This document shows, one piece after another, positions 45,601 through 57,062 of a stretch of DNA of 64,000 bases. A model generated the notes under the pieces. It had not been told where the DNA came from and searched no databases. It saw nothing but the letters and a program-made list of their open reading frames with translations. Each line of letters opens with the position of its first letter. Position 1 is the stretch's first letter. The DNA is from Dallia pectoralis (taxonomy: Eukaryota > Chordata > Actinopteri > Esociformes > Umbridae). Location: the NCBI GenBank assembly GCA_029465975.1, contig CM055755.1, positions 11,606,234 to 11,670,233 on the forward strand, given 5' to 3'. The translations under genes were made by a program, and so were the position numbers.

Positions 45601-46072
45601 CTGTATTTATCTAAACACTCAATTGAATAAGATCCAACAATACTTGTAAAAGCTTGTCGAAATAAACGTGCATTGCTACCTGCGAGGAAGCCTTCTGGAT
45701 CCCTCCTCGTGCCTGGTCCTGGGCTCTACTGGCTGTCCAACCGGGAGTCAGGGTTGGGTTGACGGGCAGGCTGCAGGTGGCAGAAGCCCAATCCCAGCAT
45801 GGCAGGTCCACAGGGTGGCGGCAGCACGGGCATAAGACTGCACAGCCGTAGGGACTGACATAAGGGGTGCTTGGAGAGCGGGTGGCGCCACGCAGAGCGG
45901 GGCACTTCCTTGCCCCTTCACCCGCCATCACACAGCGCCCACACAGGGTATGGGAGCAGGGTAGGAGAAGTGCAACATCAAAACCCCGCCTACAGGACGG
46001 GCATACAGAGGTCGCACCCAACCCAAGGTGACCCTCTTCATTCTCGTCTTCCTCTTCTTCATTCTCGGCCAT
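39609..46072 (-). CDS. RING and SPRY domain protein, probable E3 ubiquitin ligase (TRIM-like)
   Basis: Five exons in transcript order: 46072-45680, 45512-45461, 42223-42164, 42071-41808, 40177-39609. Phases agree at all junctions, giving 445 residues. After an acidic start comes a RING of the C3HC4 kind: C24, C27, C39, H41, C44, C47, then C81 and C84. About 33 residues separate the last two pairs, as in TRIM9/TRIM46-type RINGs. The C-terminal half is a SPRY domain (about 175-400), with FYWEVDVCNSNLYRIGVTSL and ARGWWLERRG spanning the exon 4/5 junction. RINGs recruit a ubiquitin-charged E2 and SPRY domains bind targets. No B-box, coiled coil or FN3 was found between them; exons could be hidden in the 3.2-kb intron 2. 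A minus-strand acceptor before 46117 leaves 15 in-frame codons upstream of the ATG, so an earlier coding exon is possible. I cannot give a confident symbol. Confidence 0.8.
42240..42400. repeat. Fragment of a dispersed fish repeat
   Basis: Contains TTGTATAGCGCTTTCTGGCA and CCAAAGCACTTTAAAAAG, a phrase resembling a repeat scattered through many fish genomes. It abuts the weak acceptor of exon 3 of the RING-SPRY gene. The assignment is from memory of the motif. Confidence 0.35.
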
Positions 46073-46119
46073 AGGCTTGTGGTTCCCTTGCAGTCCTCCA
46101 TCAGGAAGAACTGGCGTCT

Positions 46120-47210
46120 GTGATATTATTGACAGATGAAGAGTTAGATAGAATGCCTGTAAAGCACTGAACCTGTAATCCTATTATCATTGTCAACGCA
46201 ATCCTTTTTACGTTTTTTTTCACACAAAGAGACAAAATACTCAGCATGTCAACATGCATTGTCCATAATTCAACAGTAAAGAGACCTTCCCTACAGTGTT
46301 TTCCATGGGTTGATACAGTAACATGTGCGGTCCCTGTTTTGTATTAACCATCATTCGCAGAGAACAAAAAACACACACACAAAAACACAAAAAAACACAT
46401 GTACGCTCTCATTTGTAAAATACTGGTAGAAAAGCCCTGCTGTCCAAAGATATCCGTCTCAAGTGGATTTCCAAGAGATCACTCAGATAAACAGATTACA
46501 AATATATCCAAGTGGTAAATGTAAGACCCTCTTCTTTGGCAGATCAAAGCTGTCCTCTGAACCTACTAACTGATGAATGAGAATGTCCTCACAGGGCCCC
46601 AGCTGGTTAGATGGGGAGATTTTATGGCTAGACATACCATTCTGTACTTATCTCCAGCGTTTCATGCTTTTGTGTGTTCTGTCCGAAGTTAGCATGCTGT
46701 GCTAGGTAGGATGGCAGGAGAGAAACAGAGTGTGTGAGCATAGCAGATAGGAGACAGAGCCAGACTGAATAGAGAAAATAGCAGCCTTTTATTAGACACT
46801 CATTGCTTGGTGTTGCCATGGAAATGGCCTTCTGGGAAAAACCAACAGACACCCACACACGCACACACACACGCACAGGCATACAGCTATTATTGATTAA
46901 TGCCAACACACACAGACAACTATTAGTGATTAATAGAGAAAATAGTCTAGTGGGCCGCTTCGTTTTGTCACGTACCCCCTTTCTCTTTGTCTTCCCCTCG
47001 TTTCAGGTAGTTGTTCTCTCCTAACAGCGTCATGATGTAAATGTGTTCTGCCACACCCCCGTCACTGTTGTCACAATTCCCGTCTGTCTCTCAGGGCCGC
47101 TGTTAAGCATAAGTGGGGGCGGACCACCGCTAGGGAGCCTCGACCAATAGGGCTGAGGGATGCCTAAAAAGCTAGATTTAGAATAGCAGTGCCACGCACT
47201 ACATCCGGCG
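46120..47210. other. Intergenic DNA upstream of the RING-SPRY gene
   Basis: No exon was recognised. There are CA-rich runs at 46370-46400 and 46850-46880. The promoter of the RING-SPRY gene probably lies in or beyond this interval, but no convincing core element was seen. Confidence 0.45.
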
Positions 47211-48005
47211 AAAACACAGTAGCACTCGTATATATGGTGGAAAACACAGTAGCACTCGTATATATGGTGGAAAACACAGTAGCACTCGTATATATGGTGG
47301 AAAACACAGTAGCACTCATATATATGGTGGAAAACACAGTAGCACTCGTATATATGGTGGAAAACACAGTAGCACTCGTATATATGGTGGAAAACACAGT
47401 AGCACTCGTATATATGGTGGAAAACACAGTAGCACTCGTATATATGGTGGAAAACACAGTAGCACTCGTATATATGGTGGAAAACACAGTAGCACTCGTA
47501 TATATGGTGGAAAACACAGTAGCACTCGTATATATTGTGGAAAACACAGTAGCACTCGTATATATGGTGGAAAACACAGTAGCACTCGTATATATGGTGG
47601 AAAACACAGTAGCACTCGTATATATGGTGGAAAACACAGTAGCACTCGTATATATGGTGGAAAACACAGTAGCACTCGTATATATGGTGGAAAACACAGT
47701 AGCACTCGTATATATGGTGGAAAACACAGTAGCACTCGTATATATGGTGGAAAACACAGTAGCACTCGTATATATGGTGGAAAACACAGTAGCACTCGTA
47801 TATATGGTGGAAAACACAGTAGCACTCGTATATATGGTGGAAAACACAGTAGCACTCGTATATATGGTGGGAAACACAGTAGCACTCGTATATATGGTGG
47901 AAAACACAGTAGCACTCGTATATATGGTGGAAAACACAGTAGCACTCGTATATATGGTGGAAAACACAGTAGCACTCGTATATATGGTGGAAAACACAGT
48001 AGCAC
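47211..48005. repeat. Minisatellite, 30-base unit, about 26.5 nearly identical copies
   Basis: The unit is AAAACACAGTAGCACTCGTA + TATATGGTGG. Three single-base variants were seen: CTCATA near 47318, ATATTGTGG near 47535 and GGGAAACAC near 47870. Every unit carries a TATATA. As 30 is divisible by 3 and the unit has no stop in several frames, frames of 229 to 340 codons run through on both strands; these are artefacts. Such uniformity indicates recent expansion or active homogenisation. Confidence 0.98.
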
Positions 48006-48021
48006 GCAGGTTTAAACCCAG

Positions 48022-48100
48022 GGCCGGCCCGCCGCATAGGCGGTATAAGCAAATGCTAGGGGGCGCTGTTCATCCATAGGGGCGCCAAACAAAATAGAAT
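48022..48100. mobile_element. Possible hAT-type element end
   Basis: CAGGGCCGGCCCGCCGCATA then GGCGGTATAAGCAAATGCTA and GGGGGCGCTG, next to the 30-base array. CAGGGCCGGC starts are typical of some fish hAT families. A related CAGGGCCGCTGTTAAGCATA lies at about 47093 on the other side of the array. Boundaries and target duplication were not established. Confidence 0.35.
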
Positions 48101-48688
48101 TAAAATCTTGCCTAGGGCAACATATTGCTTAAACATCCCTTCAGGAAAGCATGGATTTGTGAAAGCATCATGCTAAAGCGGCAGGGACTGGGAGACGAGT
48201 CAAAACTTAGATAGCACTGAACCGAGCAAAACAAAGAGAGATCCCCGAAAGAAAAACTGCCAGAGCACACCTAAGCTAAGACAGGGGCAAATATTTTAAA
48301 ACACAGCAACATTTAGAGAACGGATTTGGGTTTGAATAATTTCTGGCAGTCAGACACTGTACAGTGAAGGAAGAAATTATTTGATCCCCTGATGATTTTG
48401 TACGTTTGTCCACTGACAAAGACATGATCAGTCTATAATTTTAATGGTAGGTTCATTTGAACAGTGACAGTCAGAAAAACAACAAAACAATTATAAACAA
48501 GTTATAAATTGATTTGCATTATATACTCAGTGAAATATGTATTTGATCCCCTGTCAATCAGCAAGATTTCTGGCTCACAGGTGTCTTTTATACAGGTAAC
48601 TCCCTAAAGGGAGTGCCCCTAATCTCAGCTTGTTACCGGTATAAAAGACACCTGTCGACAGAAGCAATCAATCAATCAACCCTCCACC

Positions 48689-49583
48689 ATGGCCGATACC
48701 AAAGAGCTGTCCAAGGATGTCAGGAACAAGATTGTAGACCTACACAAGGCTGGAATGGGCTACAAGACCATCGCCAAGCAGCTTGGTGAGGTGAAAACAG
48801 TTGGAGCGATTGTTCGCGAATGGAAGAAATGCAAAATAAGTAAAAATCGGTCTGGGGCTCCATGCAAGATCAACGACCATGAGAACGGTGAGGTATCAGC
48901 CCAGAACTACACAGGAGGATCTTGTCAATGATCTCAAGGCAGCTGGGACCATAGTCACCAAGGAAACAAATGGTAACACACTACGCCCTGAAGGAGTGAA
49001 ATCCTGTAGCGCCCGTCAGGTCCCCCTGCTGTCACGAGTGGTGAGTTAGGGTATTGCACTGTCTGGTTTCGGGTGCACCCCTTCCTGGTTTATGTTGGTT
49101 ACAGCTGTTGGGGATTTGCAATCACTGGGCTATAAAGGGGATTGCTAGTTGTCACTCTTTGCTCTTCATTGTTACATGTCACGGTGAGATAGAGAGGTGT
49201 GGGTTGTTATTTGACTATTGTGGTTTCTGGGATGTTTTGTATGTAAGTCGCTATATGCGCACATTTCCTTTTCAGTTAACCAGTTAGTCTTTTTCGCCGT
49301 TGTCGGTTTGTTTTGTGTTTTTGTCACTAATAAACCTTATTTAAACGGATTTACGGCTTTGCACATGGCTTCACGCACTACACCTTGGACAGATCGTGAC
49401 ACCTGCTCAAGAAATCATATGTACGGAAGTTTGCCAATGAACATCTGAATGATTTAGAGGAAAACTGGGTGGAAGGAAGAGTGGAACAAAATCCCTCCAG
49501 AGAAGTGTGCAAACCTGGTGGCCAACTACAATAAACGCCTGTCCCTTGTGAATGCCAACGTGGGTTTTGCCACCGAATACTAA
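48689..49583 (+). pseudogene. Defective Tc1 transposase
   Basis: The start (48689-48931) encodes the N-terminal DNA-binding helix-turn-helix region of Tc1 transposases: ELSKDVRNKIVDLHKAGMGY and then KTIAKQLGE. It then loses frame. After the LTR insertion the gene resumes with KFANEHLNDLEENW (about 49430-49470), then jumps straight to the C-terminal segment around 49480-49580. The catalytic core between is deleted, including the DDE motif region, so no active enzyme can be made. Confidence 0.85.
49030..49401 (+). mobile_element. Solo LTR of a retrotransposon
   Basis: 372 bases beginning TGTCACGAGTGG and ending AGATCGTGACA, so bounded by TG...CA with short inverted ends TGTCACGA/TCGTGACA. A 5-base direct repeat CCTGC flanks it (49025-49029 and 49402-49406). 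A TATA box (TATAAAGG, 49131-49138) and a polyadenylation signal (AATAAA, 49329-49334) lie in the expected order for an LTR on the plus strand. The Tc1 sequence continues cleanly on either side, which confirms an insertion followed by LTR-LTR recombination. End motif and 5-base duplication suggest a Ty3/gypsy-like source; that is inference. Confidence 0.85.
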
Positions 49584-50091
49584 ATCATGTTTTGCAAAGG
49601 GTTCAAATACTTATTTCACAAAATGCTAATCTGTTCAGAAATGATTTGAAATGCTTCATTCTGGATTTTGTTGTTGTTATTCTGTCTCTCGCTGTTCAAA
49701 TAAACCTACCATTAAAATGATAGACAGATCATGTCTTTGTCAGTGGGCAAACATACAAAATCAGCAGGGAATCAAATAATTTCTTCCTTAACTGTATTGT
49801 GTGAAATACTAAAGGAAACGCATGCGTTGTTGAAACATTCAATAATTATCTGATTACAATGTAGTGTGTTCTGGATGAAATGTGGCCGAGTTAAATACAT
49901 GTCTAATGTAATAATGTCCTGGGGGAGGACTGCTGAATCTGAGTAGGAATCTACTGGCGCCTAACTCATCACTGATCTAATCTAGCAGCGTGTAATCACA
50001 CCAACAGTACTAATACTTTTAATACAATCGGTGTCAGCATCCATCACAGTGTGTACAGAGGTATAGGAGCTCATCTGGATAACATGTAGGG

Positions 50092-50247
50092 CAGTGATTC
50101 CCAATCTGTTAAGGTTATTGTACCACCAATTTGCTCTGCTCTGAGAACCGCTTTAAGTGCATTTCACCCTTGGGCTCATAACTTTCTCAACAACAGCATA
50201 GACAACGTACATTAAGGGGTCCTAATACCCCTGATTGGGAACCACTG
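50092..50247. mobile_element. hAT-like MITE, 156 bases
   Basis: Begins CAGTGATTCCCAATC and ends GATTGGGAACCACTG, good inverted ends of the hAT type. The flanking octamers ATGTAGGG (50084-50091) and ATGTGGGA (50248-50255) match at six of eight positions, a decayed 8-base duplication. No coding content. Confidence 0.75.
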
Positions 50248-50255
50248 ATGTGGGA

Positions 50256-52046
50256 GATGAGTGCAACAGGTCTATGTTGATATGTCCAAAGGCCAGTTCT
50301 CAGCAAGTAAAATCCAGCGAGCCGGTTGGGCAACAGCCTCATCCAGATAGATTAGACGGTTTCAATGGATTCAATTGTCAATTTCGGATGTATGCAAACG
50401 TCTGTCGTGTAACACTGAGATGTCGGGATCACTCGTCTTGATCTAGTGACTAGATTTTAGTCCATGCCGTTTGGAGGCGTATCCTTATAGCCCTCATAGC
50501 CCAGAACGTGTTGGGCCACCAGGAAATTAAAATGTACCCCCCGTTGACAGGAGGATGACCAGCTGTCAAACATTAACTTCAAGGTAAAACAAATAACAAG
50601 TTCACTCCCATTTTTTTGCGGTACTTTTTTAAAGTTGTATTTAATTTGTCCTGTTTAGTACAGGTTTCACCTGGGTTTTTTTTTCTGCTCCAAGTGAATC
50701 CAAAAGTATTGCATGAGGTTTTTTTTCTTGGATATTACGCTTTTTGTGCGGGTTGGGAAATGTTCGCTGGATCTTGTGGATAACAAAACAAACAAAGTTA
50801 ACATAGAAAAGCAAGAACTCACCAAATCAACAGGTGTCCGGAGGCACACGTCGGTCTATATAATGTTTTTTTCAGCGGGAAAAAAAACAGGAAAAGTGGA
50901 GTTAAAATAGTATTCCTTAATGTTTTTTGTAAACGGATCGTATTTTTCTGGATTAATGGACCCCTGGGACGAGAACCATGGAAGAAAAAGTGTCTATTGA
51001 GACATGCGCAGAAGAGTGGGCTGTGAATTAAAACCGTGTGTATTTAAACAGAGTTTTACTATATAATCCTGTGTATTACTAGGATTGTTCATTATATGTA
51101 CAATCATTTGTCATCTTGGTTTATCAGACAATGATTAAGCCTCCATTCAGTCCTGTTCGAGGGTTTTATTATGTATAATATTGTTTTCTTTCTAATTTGT
51201 TTCTGATAGCTCAGTCCTTTCAAGATTCCTTTAAAAAGGTTACGACCAGTGTGATACATAAATGGCAGGTTTATACTTGCCCAATTTCTCTGTTTCTGTT
51301 TATGTAAATGACATTCCTGGTATGTGTTGGTCCATGGTCTGTTGGACTTTGTTGTTTTACATCCTTTTAGGATGTAGAAATGTATATTGAGATTGATTTC
51401 GTTCAAACTGGGAAGGATTGGTCATTGAATGATGTACTGCAACTATAGCTTTTTTAAAACATCTGTCATTATTGGGAAGTCAATGGAGACAGGGTCTTTT
51501 TAATGAAATGGAAAATAAAACATACATTAGAATAACAATCATAATTGACAATATAAATATAATTTGTGAGACATATGTAATGTCAGACTTGTTAAATGCA
51601 GTTCCCTTATTATGGGGCACCAGAGGTTTTAGGAAAGATGCATGTGTTGTCCAAATGAAACAGCAAATTAAAGGCACGTTCTATTGGATATAATAATCTG
51701 GAGATAGACTTACCGTGTGCGAAACCTTCCATTTTGGGCCCTGAGAACTCATTGGTAGCTACAGGGTTAACAACAGTGATTATGATACGTTTGTAGGTAT
51801 TTGTTTGTATTAGTGTGTGTACAAGAAAAATGTGAACAATCTTTGAAATCTCGTTGGTTCCATGCAACACCCACTAGGTAATGAAGAAAAAGGGTTAATA
51901 ACCTGGAACCAAAGAGGGTTCTTTAATGGATTCTCCCGTGGCAACAGATAAAGAGACCCTTTTCAATTAACAATAGCATAACCGTGTAGTGCATAATCAC
52001 TATGGCAATGCCAAAGACAAGTCATTCTCTGCTCTGCTTTCTTTAG
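50256..52046. other. Region upstream of the first visible thpo exon
   Basis: The tiny first coding exon of thpo should lie here, since related EPO/TPO genes begin with an exon coding only a few residues. Many ATG-plus-donor combinations are possible, so none is chosen. No other gene is seen. Confidence 0.5.
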
Positions 52047-55000
52047 AATTGGGCTTCTGCTGCTGTTCCTGATTTCCTCTGAGCTTCCCAAAGTCCAGAC
52101 TCGAGCAATTGACTTTGTCTGCAACACAGCTGACCGGAGGAACATGAACAACGCAAAGGACCTGGAGGTTGCTATGGTGAGAGATGAAGAATTTCCAATT
52201 AGACAGATGACCACACACACTATGACCATCTGATTGGTTGTTTGAACATCACTGTTTCTTAAATCTGTGCAGGTTGGCTGCAGTGGTTCAGATGCACTCC
52301 CCGTCACACTTCAGCTACCCTGTGTCGGGATTCTAAAAGCTTCTTGGGATCAGAAATCCGTCAGTGTTTTTCTCTCTAACACAAATGTATGCGCTGTCTG
52401 CAACATAGATTTCCGGGGCCAGGGACCCCCGTCATAACAAGAAAATAACACACATGGAAGTATAATTTAACATGACAAGTTCATGATAAAAATGGAAACT
52501 CGTGTCAAATCCCTGGATCCGTTATTTTTTGATGGACTGAGGTGGTGTTTGGCCCTGGTCCAGTAGTGTAACTGATACAGAAGGTCTTATCAACCTCTTG
52601 CCAGGTACTCCATTGCCATGCGCTTGAGGTGTCTTCCTCGACTGAGGTGCCTCCAAATAAATCACCAGGGGTCTCCTCTCTCTTCCTCTGAATATCACTC
52701 TGTTGCAAAATCCTCTATAAGCTGTGCCTGCGGCATCTCTTCTTCTTGTTCTGTAAGCCTGGAGGTTGCAGAACAGGGCGTCAGCAATAATATTAGGGTA
52801 CTTCTAGACACACAAGCCTCTGACCTTAATGACATTCTGAACATGTTAAAGCGGGTCACACCAGTGGGTGGATTTTCATGGCCAGTGTTCCACGATTTCT
52901 TCCCGCGCATCATTTCATCTCACAACCACCTCGGTTTTTGAAACACGCCCCACTTCAAATCTAATACTGCATCACCTGTATATGGAATGTCGGATCCATT
53001 TGCAGGGCTTCAGTGTCGACCTGTTGATATCACCTGAGTGGTGCCAAAACCACTGAAAAAAGGATTTGCTGAACAGCATTATCTTGTATCTTATCTTGTA
53101 TCTAATCGGCATATGAAAACTTACAATTACCAGGTTGCTTATAACTAGAGATGTGGCTGTGTTCAGAATTAACCAATCACATTCAAACTCATGTTAAATA
53201 GAAATCATTACACACCTGCCGTCATTTAAAGTGACTTATTAATCATTCCAGAAGGGTTTTCCTGAAATGTTCTAAGTTGCATCTCAGAGCAAAAGCCATG
53301 GTCCGCAGAAAGCTTCCAACGTATCAGAGGGATCTCATTGTTGAAAGATATCAGTCAGGAGAAGGGTACAAATACATAATTTCCAAAGCAATAGATATAC
53401 CATGGAACACCGTGAAGACAGTCATCATCTAGTGGAGAAAATATGGCACAACAGAAAAATTACCAAGAACTGATGTCCCTCCAAAATGTATGAAAAGATG
53501 AGAATGAAACTGGTCAGGGAGGCTTCCAAGGGGCATACATAACATTAAAGGAGCTGCAGGATTTTCTGGAAAGTACTGGCTGTGTGCTACATGTGACAAC
53601 AATCTCCCGTATTCTTCATTTGTATGAAGTTTGCACAAACAAACATTAAGTCTCCCGAAAGCATATGGGAAAATGTGTCATGTTCTGATGAAACCAAGGT
53701 TGAACATTTGGCCATAATTTCAAAAGGTATGTTTGTCACAAAAACAACACTACACATCACCGAAAGAACACAATACCCACAGTGAAGTATGGTAGTGGCA
53801 GCATCATGCTTTGGGGTTGTTTTTCTTTAGCTGGAACCAGGGCTTTAGTCAGGGTGGAGGGCAATTTTGGCACAAAACCTTTAGGCTTCCATTAGAAAGC
53901 TAAAGGTGAAGAGGAAGTTCACCTTTAAGCATGACAACTACCCAAAGCACATGTCCAAATCCACAAAAGCACGGCTTCACCAGAAGAAGATTAACGTTTT
54001 GGAATGGCTCAGCCAGAGCTCTGGGGTGATCTGAAGATGGCTGTCCACAGGAGGTGTCCTCACAATCTGACAGATTTGGAGCGCTTTTGGAAAGAAGAGT
54101 GGGCAAATATTGCCAAGTCAAGATGTGCGTGTAGACTTTGCATATCCACTGTAGGACCATCTCTCTCGTCCTAATGGTATTTCAAGATGGCTCGGGCCAA
54201 CGTGTCTCCGGGATGCCTCGTCCTCTTGTTGGTTCCACCAGTACTTTACTTGCACTGATCGCAGCTGCTTGTGAGTCCCAGAAAATAGAACGTCGGCCAA
54301 AGTTCCTCTTCATATTGCCAAGTCAGTAGGTACGTCTTTTTTCCATTGTTCTAGGCTGTAAGGGGCTTTTGTTTGTGCCGGAATAGGTGACATCTAACCA
54401 CTTCTATCTGGTGGTGTTATGGCAAAGTTGTTTGTGAAATTCTTGATTGACCAGACCGTCCTAGGAACCTGAGACCTCGATTCCAATAGGACGGTGTCAG
54501 TCATTGTATTTTCCTTCCATCCATTTTATCAGTTGTCCTTAATCGTATGGTGGAACGGTTGAGTCGTATTTTTCTCTTGTTACCATTAAGAGAAAAATTT
54601 GAAATGTGTGGAAAATGCGTGATGCATTAACATGGTCACAGTGAGAAAAGATATGTACTTCTTCGGATGGGTGCGTTACACAATCTAGCTGTTTGTTGTG
54701 AATTCAACATTTGTGAATGGATCAGGAATTGCTTTTGGTCTCACCATTTGTGTACTTTTAAAGGGCTTAGTCCTCGACCTTTGAGCCACAATGCTAGCCA
54801 AAACTGTAGTTCTCTTTTTTATTTGACACGGTCACCCAACTCTTTCTCTGTCTGTGTGTTCCTCTACTTTCTCCATTTCACATTTCGGATCACTAGCTTT
54901 TGGGATGAACAGTTCAAGAATCACTCCAAAACCGGTTAAGTTTCCTAATCCTCTGTTAATCCAATATTTCCAACACAGCTTTGGCACAGGATATTTAATA

Positions 55001-56236
55001 TAGCTAATGTATCCAAGATAGCTAACATCATAGTTAATTCTCACACATCCAACGTGCAGTTGATCTTCACGTGTATCACTCTGTCACTCAACTTTCCCAG
55101 CTTGTCACAGTCCCCTAACGTGAGGTGTATATTAGATCCTGCCAGTCATCACATTAGCTGCTCACATCTGATAGTCTGCAGCCATCACTGGGGAGAGAAG
55201 ACAAACTGGGCACTGAAACTAATTTCTCTAATAACTTCCACCTGCATATAATCAAGCGAGAGAGATGCATGCCAAATATTGCTCATCTATTTGGTTCGAC
55301 AGTACCCACATGGTTGACAATCTGAGCCAGTGATGTGTGCAGTAATAGTGATGTGTAGCAATACTAACTAGTGATTGGTTGGCAGAGCAAACAGACACAG
55401 AGTGAACATAAGAGCGAACACAGCAGAGCAAACAGGAATAAGGAGAGCAGCTCTCTGTCAACTGTTCGACACTCATTTCTGTCATTCACCATGTCGTGCC
55501 ATTAAGCAGAGAAAATGTTTAAGTTTTAAAATGACTAGAATTAAAATAAATGAATATTAACACATTTTGCGGAAGGAAAACAACTTAGTCTGTGCATAAA
55601 TCAACATCTCTATGAGCCACACTGGTTGATATTACCCAGGGTTGAAATGATACATTGATTGTTGATTATTACTGCAGTGTGATGCACACTGTAAATATAT
55701 CCCACGTATTCCTTGTAACTGCTGAGAGTAATAAAAAAGGAAAACAACATTGTCTTTTTATGAAAGGTCGAGAGCCAGCTGTTCCAGAAAATATTAGGTA
55801 CAATGTGTTGTCTGTGTGTTTCTAGCTGCAGCAGAAGAGTGCTGAGGTGATACGTGCTCTGGAGGTTTTGTCTAACGGTGTGGGGAAGGTGAGGGCACAA
55901 GCCAAACTCAGCTGTCAGTCATCGGTGCTGGAGAGACTGGAGCACAGAGTCAAAAACTACCTGCACATAGTGATCAACCTGGGCACAATGGTGAGACCAG
56001 CGCAGACACACACACGCCATTGCACATTCTCTCCACCCGCCTTTCTCTCCATCTTTCATTTTACACACATTTTTGTTGGCCCACAGGGTAAGGAGGAAGC
56101 CACCGTCTCAACTCCGGTCCTGGACTGTCCCGTCCAGCAGAGCCAGAGTCTGGCCCAGGTGTTGAAGCTGTACAACAGTCTACTCCAAGGGAAGGTGGAG
56201 CAGCTGATTAAGGACCTCCAAAACCGCTGTCCGTAA
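52047..56236 (+). CDS. thpo: Thrombopoietin, four exons visible, first coding exon not located
   Basis: A secreted four-helix cytokine that acts through MPL to drive thrombocyte production. Exons: 52047-52176, 52273-52359, 55826-55990, 56087-56236; phases agree, giving 176 residues plus a few from the missing first exon. Exon 2 supplies a hydrophobic signal sequence (IGLLLLFLISSEL) and helix A. Homology rests on position: four cysteines (VCNTA, GCSGS, KLSCQSS, NRC) fall where TPO has Cys7, Cys29, Cys85 and Cys151. The segment from the helix B Trp (KASWDQ) to LSNG has the same spacing as in human TPO, and SCQSSVLERL parallels TCLSSLL. The Cys in SCQSS is a TPO trait absent from EPO. LYNSLLQGKVEQL matches the LLRGKV helix D motif. 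The protein ends right after helix D, lacking the long glycosylated tail of mammalian TPO. The exon 3 donor (TCC|GTCAGT) is unusual but keeps frame. Intron 3 holds a Tc1 fossil. Adjacency to chordin supports the call. Confidence 0.85.
53120..54140 (+). mobile_element. Decayed Tc1-like transposon in thpo intron 3
   Basis: Sequence from about 53210 reads as the leader and transposase of a fish Tc1 family. The 3' part stops near 54140 with no recognisable terminal repeat, so the copy is truncated. The left end was not defined precisely. Confidence 0.8.
53298..54127 (+). pseudogene. Broken Tc1 transposase in thpo intron 3
   Basis: Begins MVRRKLPTYQRDLIVERYQS, the DNA-binding start of a Tc1 transposase, then ISKAIDIPWNTVKTVII and an in-frame stop near 53431. 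Later parts, such as the stretch around 53780-53830 (VKYGSGSIMLWGC-like), are recognisable but frameshifted and missing segments. It is inactive. Confidence 0.85.
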
Positions 56237-56570
56237 CAGAGGTTACTTTGGATTTTTGGGCCTTTTAATCAATGCTGAATTGAGTCAACATGAGTCAATA
56301 GGTCAACATGGAGGCTGCAGAAGTAGTCAGACAGAACTACTTGCCAGTGTTTCACTGACCCCCTGAACTTATTATCGGAGTTACACTGCCCTCTACTGGT
56401 GATGTACAGTGTTCCAAGGTGTGGTACCTGTTTGAAAGAGTAGGTGAGTACATCAAATCAACGTGCATTTGTCCTTTGCACTGGAGATACTAGATTTATA
56501 CTGAAGTCCTAACTTAAGTTCTTTCTTAAAGAAGCAGTATTCTTTAACAACGCAGAGAAATGGAGTCAAA

Positions 56571-56576
56571 TAAAAA
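56571..56576 (+). promoter_or_regulatory. Candidate polyadenylation signal of thpo
   Basis: AATAAA about 335 bases after the thpo stop codon on the plus strand, the first canonical hexamer after the stop. Confidence 0.5.
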
Positions 56577-57062
56577 ATAGGTTCCTGAAAAGTAATGTAA
56601 TAAAATGCATATGAGAATATACACAGTACATTGCAAAAGTGATATTAAAGATATTTGTACAAAATAATCACTTTATAGCATGGAAGTAAAGACAAAGAAA
56701 CAGAAACAATTGAAAAGTAGCTTCTTGTGATGAGTCAAGTCAGTTATTTGAGTGGCCTCCTTAGAACAAGAAACTGAAGCAATTTGATTTGGTAGAGAGT
56801 TTTGTCAAATGTTTTAAGTTGTTCTTTGATCATATATTCCAAGTTTTTGCAGGATTTTCCAGAGAACATCTTTTGTTATTTTAAGTTCACTTTTGGTTTC
56901 TGTACTTTTTGGTTGATGATGTGTTCAGAGGTTTTATATTTAATACTGTGAGAGAATCTGCAACCTTATGGTTTGTCCGTACTGCAATCTTAATGAATCT
57001 GTCAGATGTGAGAGAATGCAAACAACTGGTTTTCTTCCAGTCCCTCATGGAAGTGACCAATT

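Larger units (their letters stand above)
48362..49794 (+). mobile_element. Tc1-like transposon with internal deletion and a solo LTR inside
   Basis: The ends are inverted: left CAGTGAAGGAAGAAATTATT, right (other strand) CAGTTAAGGAAGAAATTATT, continuing into TGATCCCCTG and TGATTCCCTG. TA flanks both sides (48360-48361 and 49795-49796). Length is 1433 bases, of which 372 are the LTR insertion. The transposase is on the plus strand and defective. Confidence 0.92.

Noticed and set aside
47211..48005. CRISPR-like direct repeats
   Set aside because: The units are contiguous with no spacers, in a vertebrate genome; this is a minisatellite.
47030..48079. Open frames of 229, 277, 296 and 340 codons on both strands
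   Set aside because: They are translations of the 30-base minisatellite in several frames. Frame-neutral openness, perfect unit repetition and absence of any non-repeat coding sequence rule out a real gene.
52047..56236. Erythropoietin as the identity of the cytokine gene
   Set aside because: EPO has cysteines at 29 and 33 and lacks the mid-protein Cys; the gene here has the TPO-type Cys in SCQSSVLERL, TPO-like Trp-to-Gly spacing, and lies next to chordin as THPO does.
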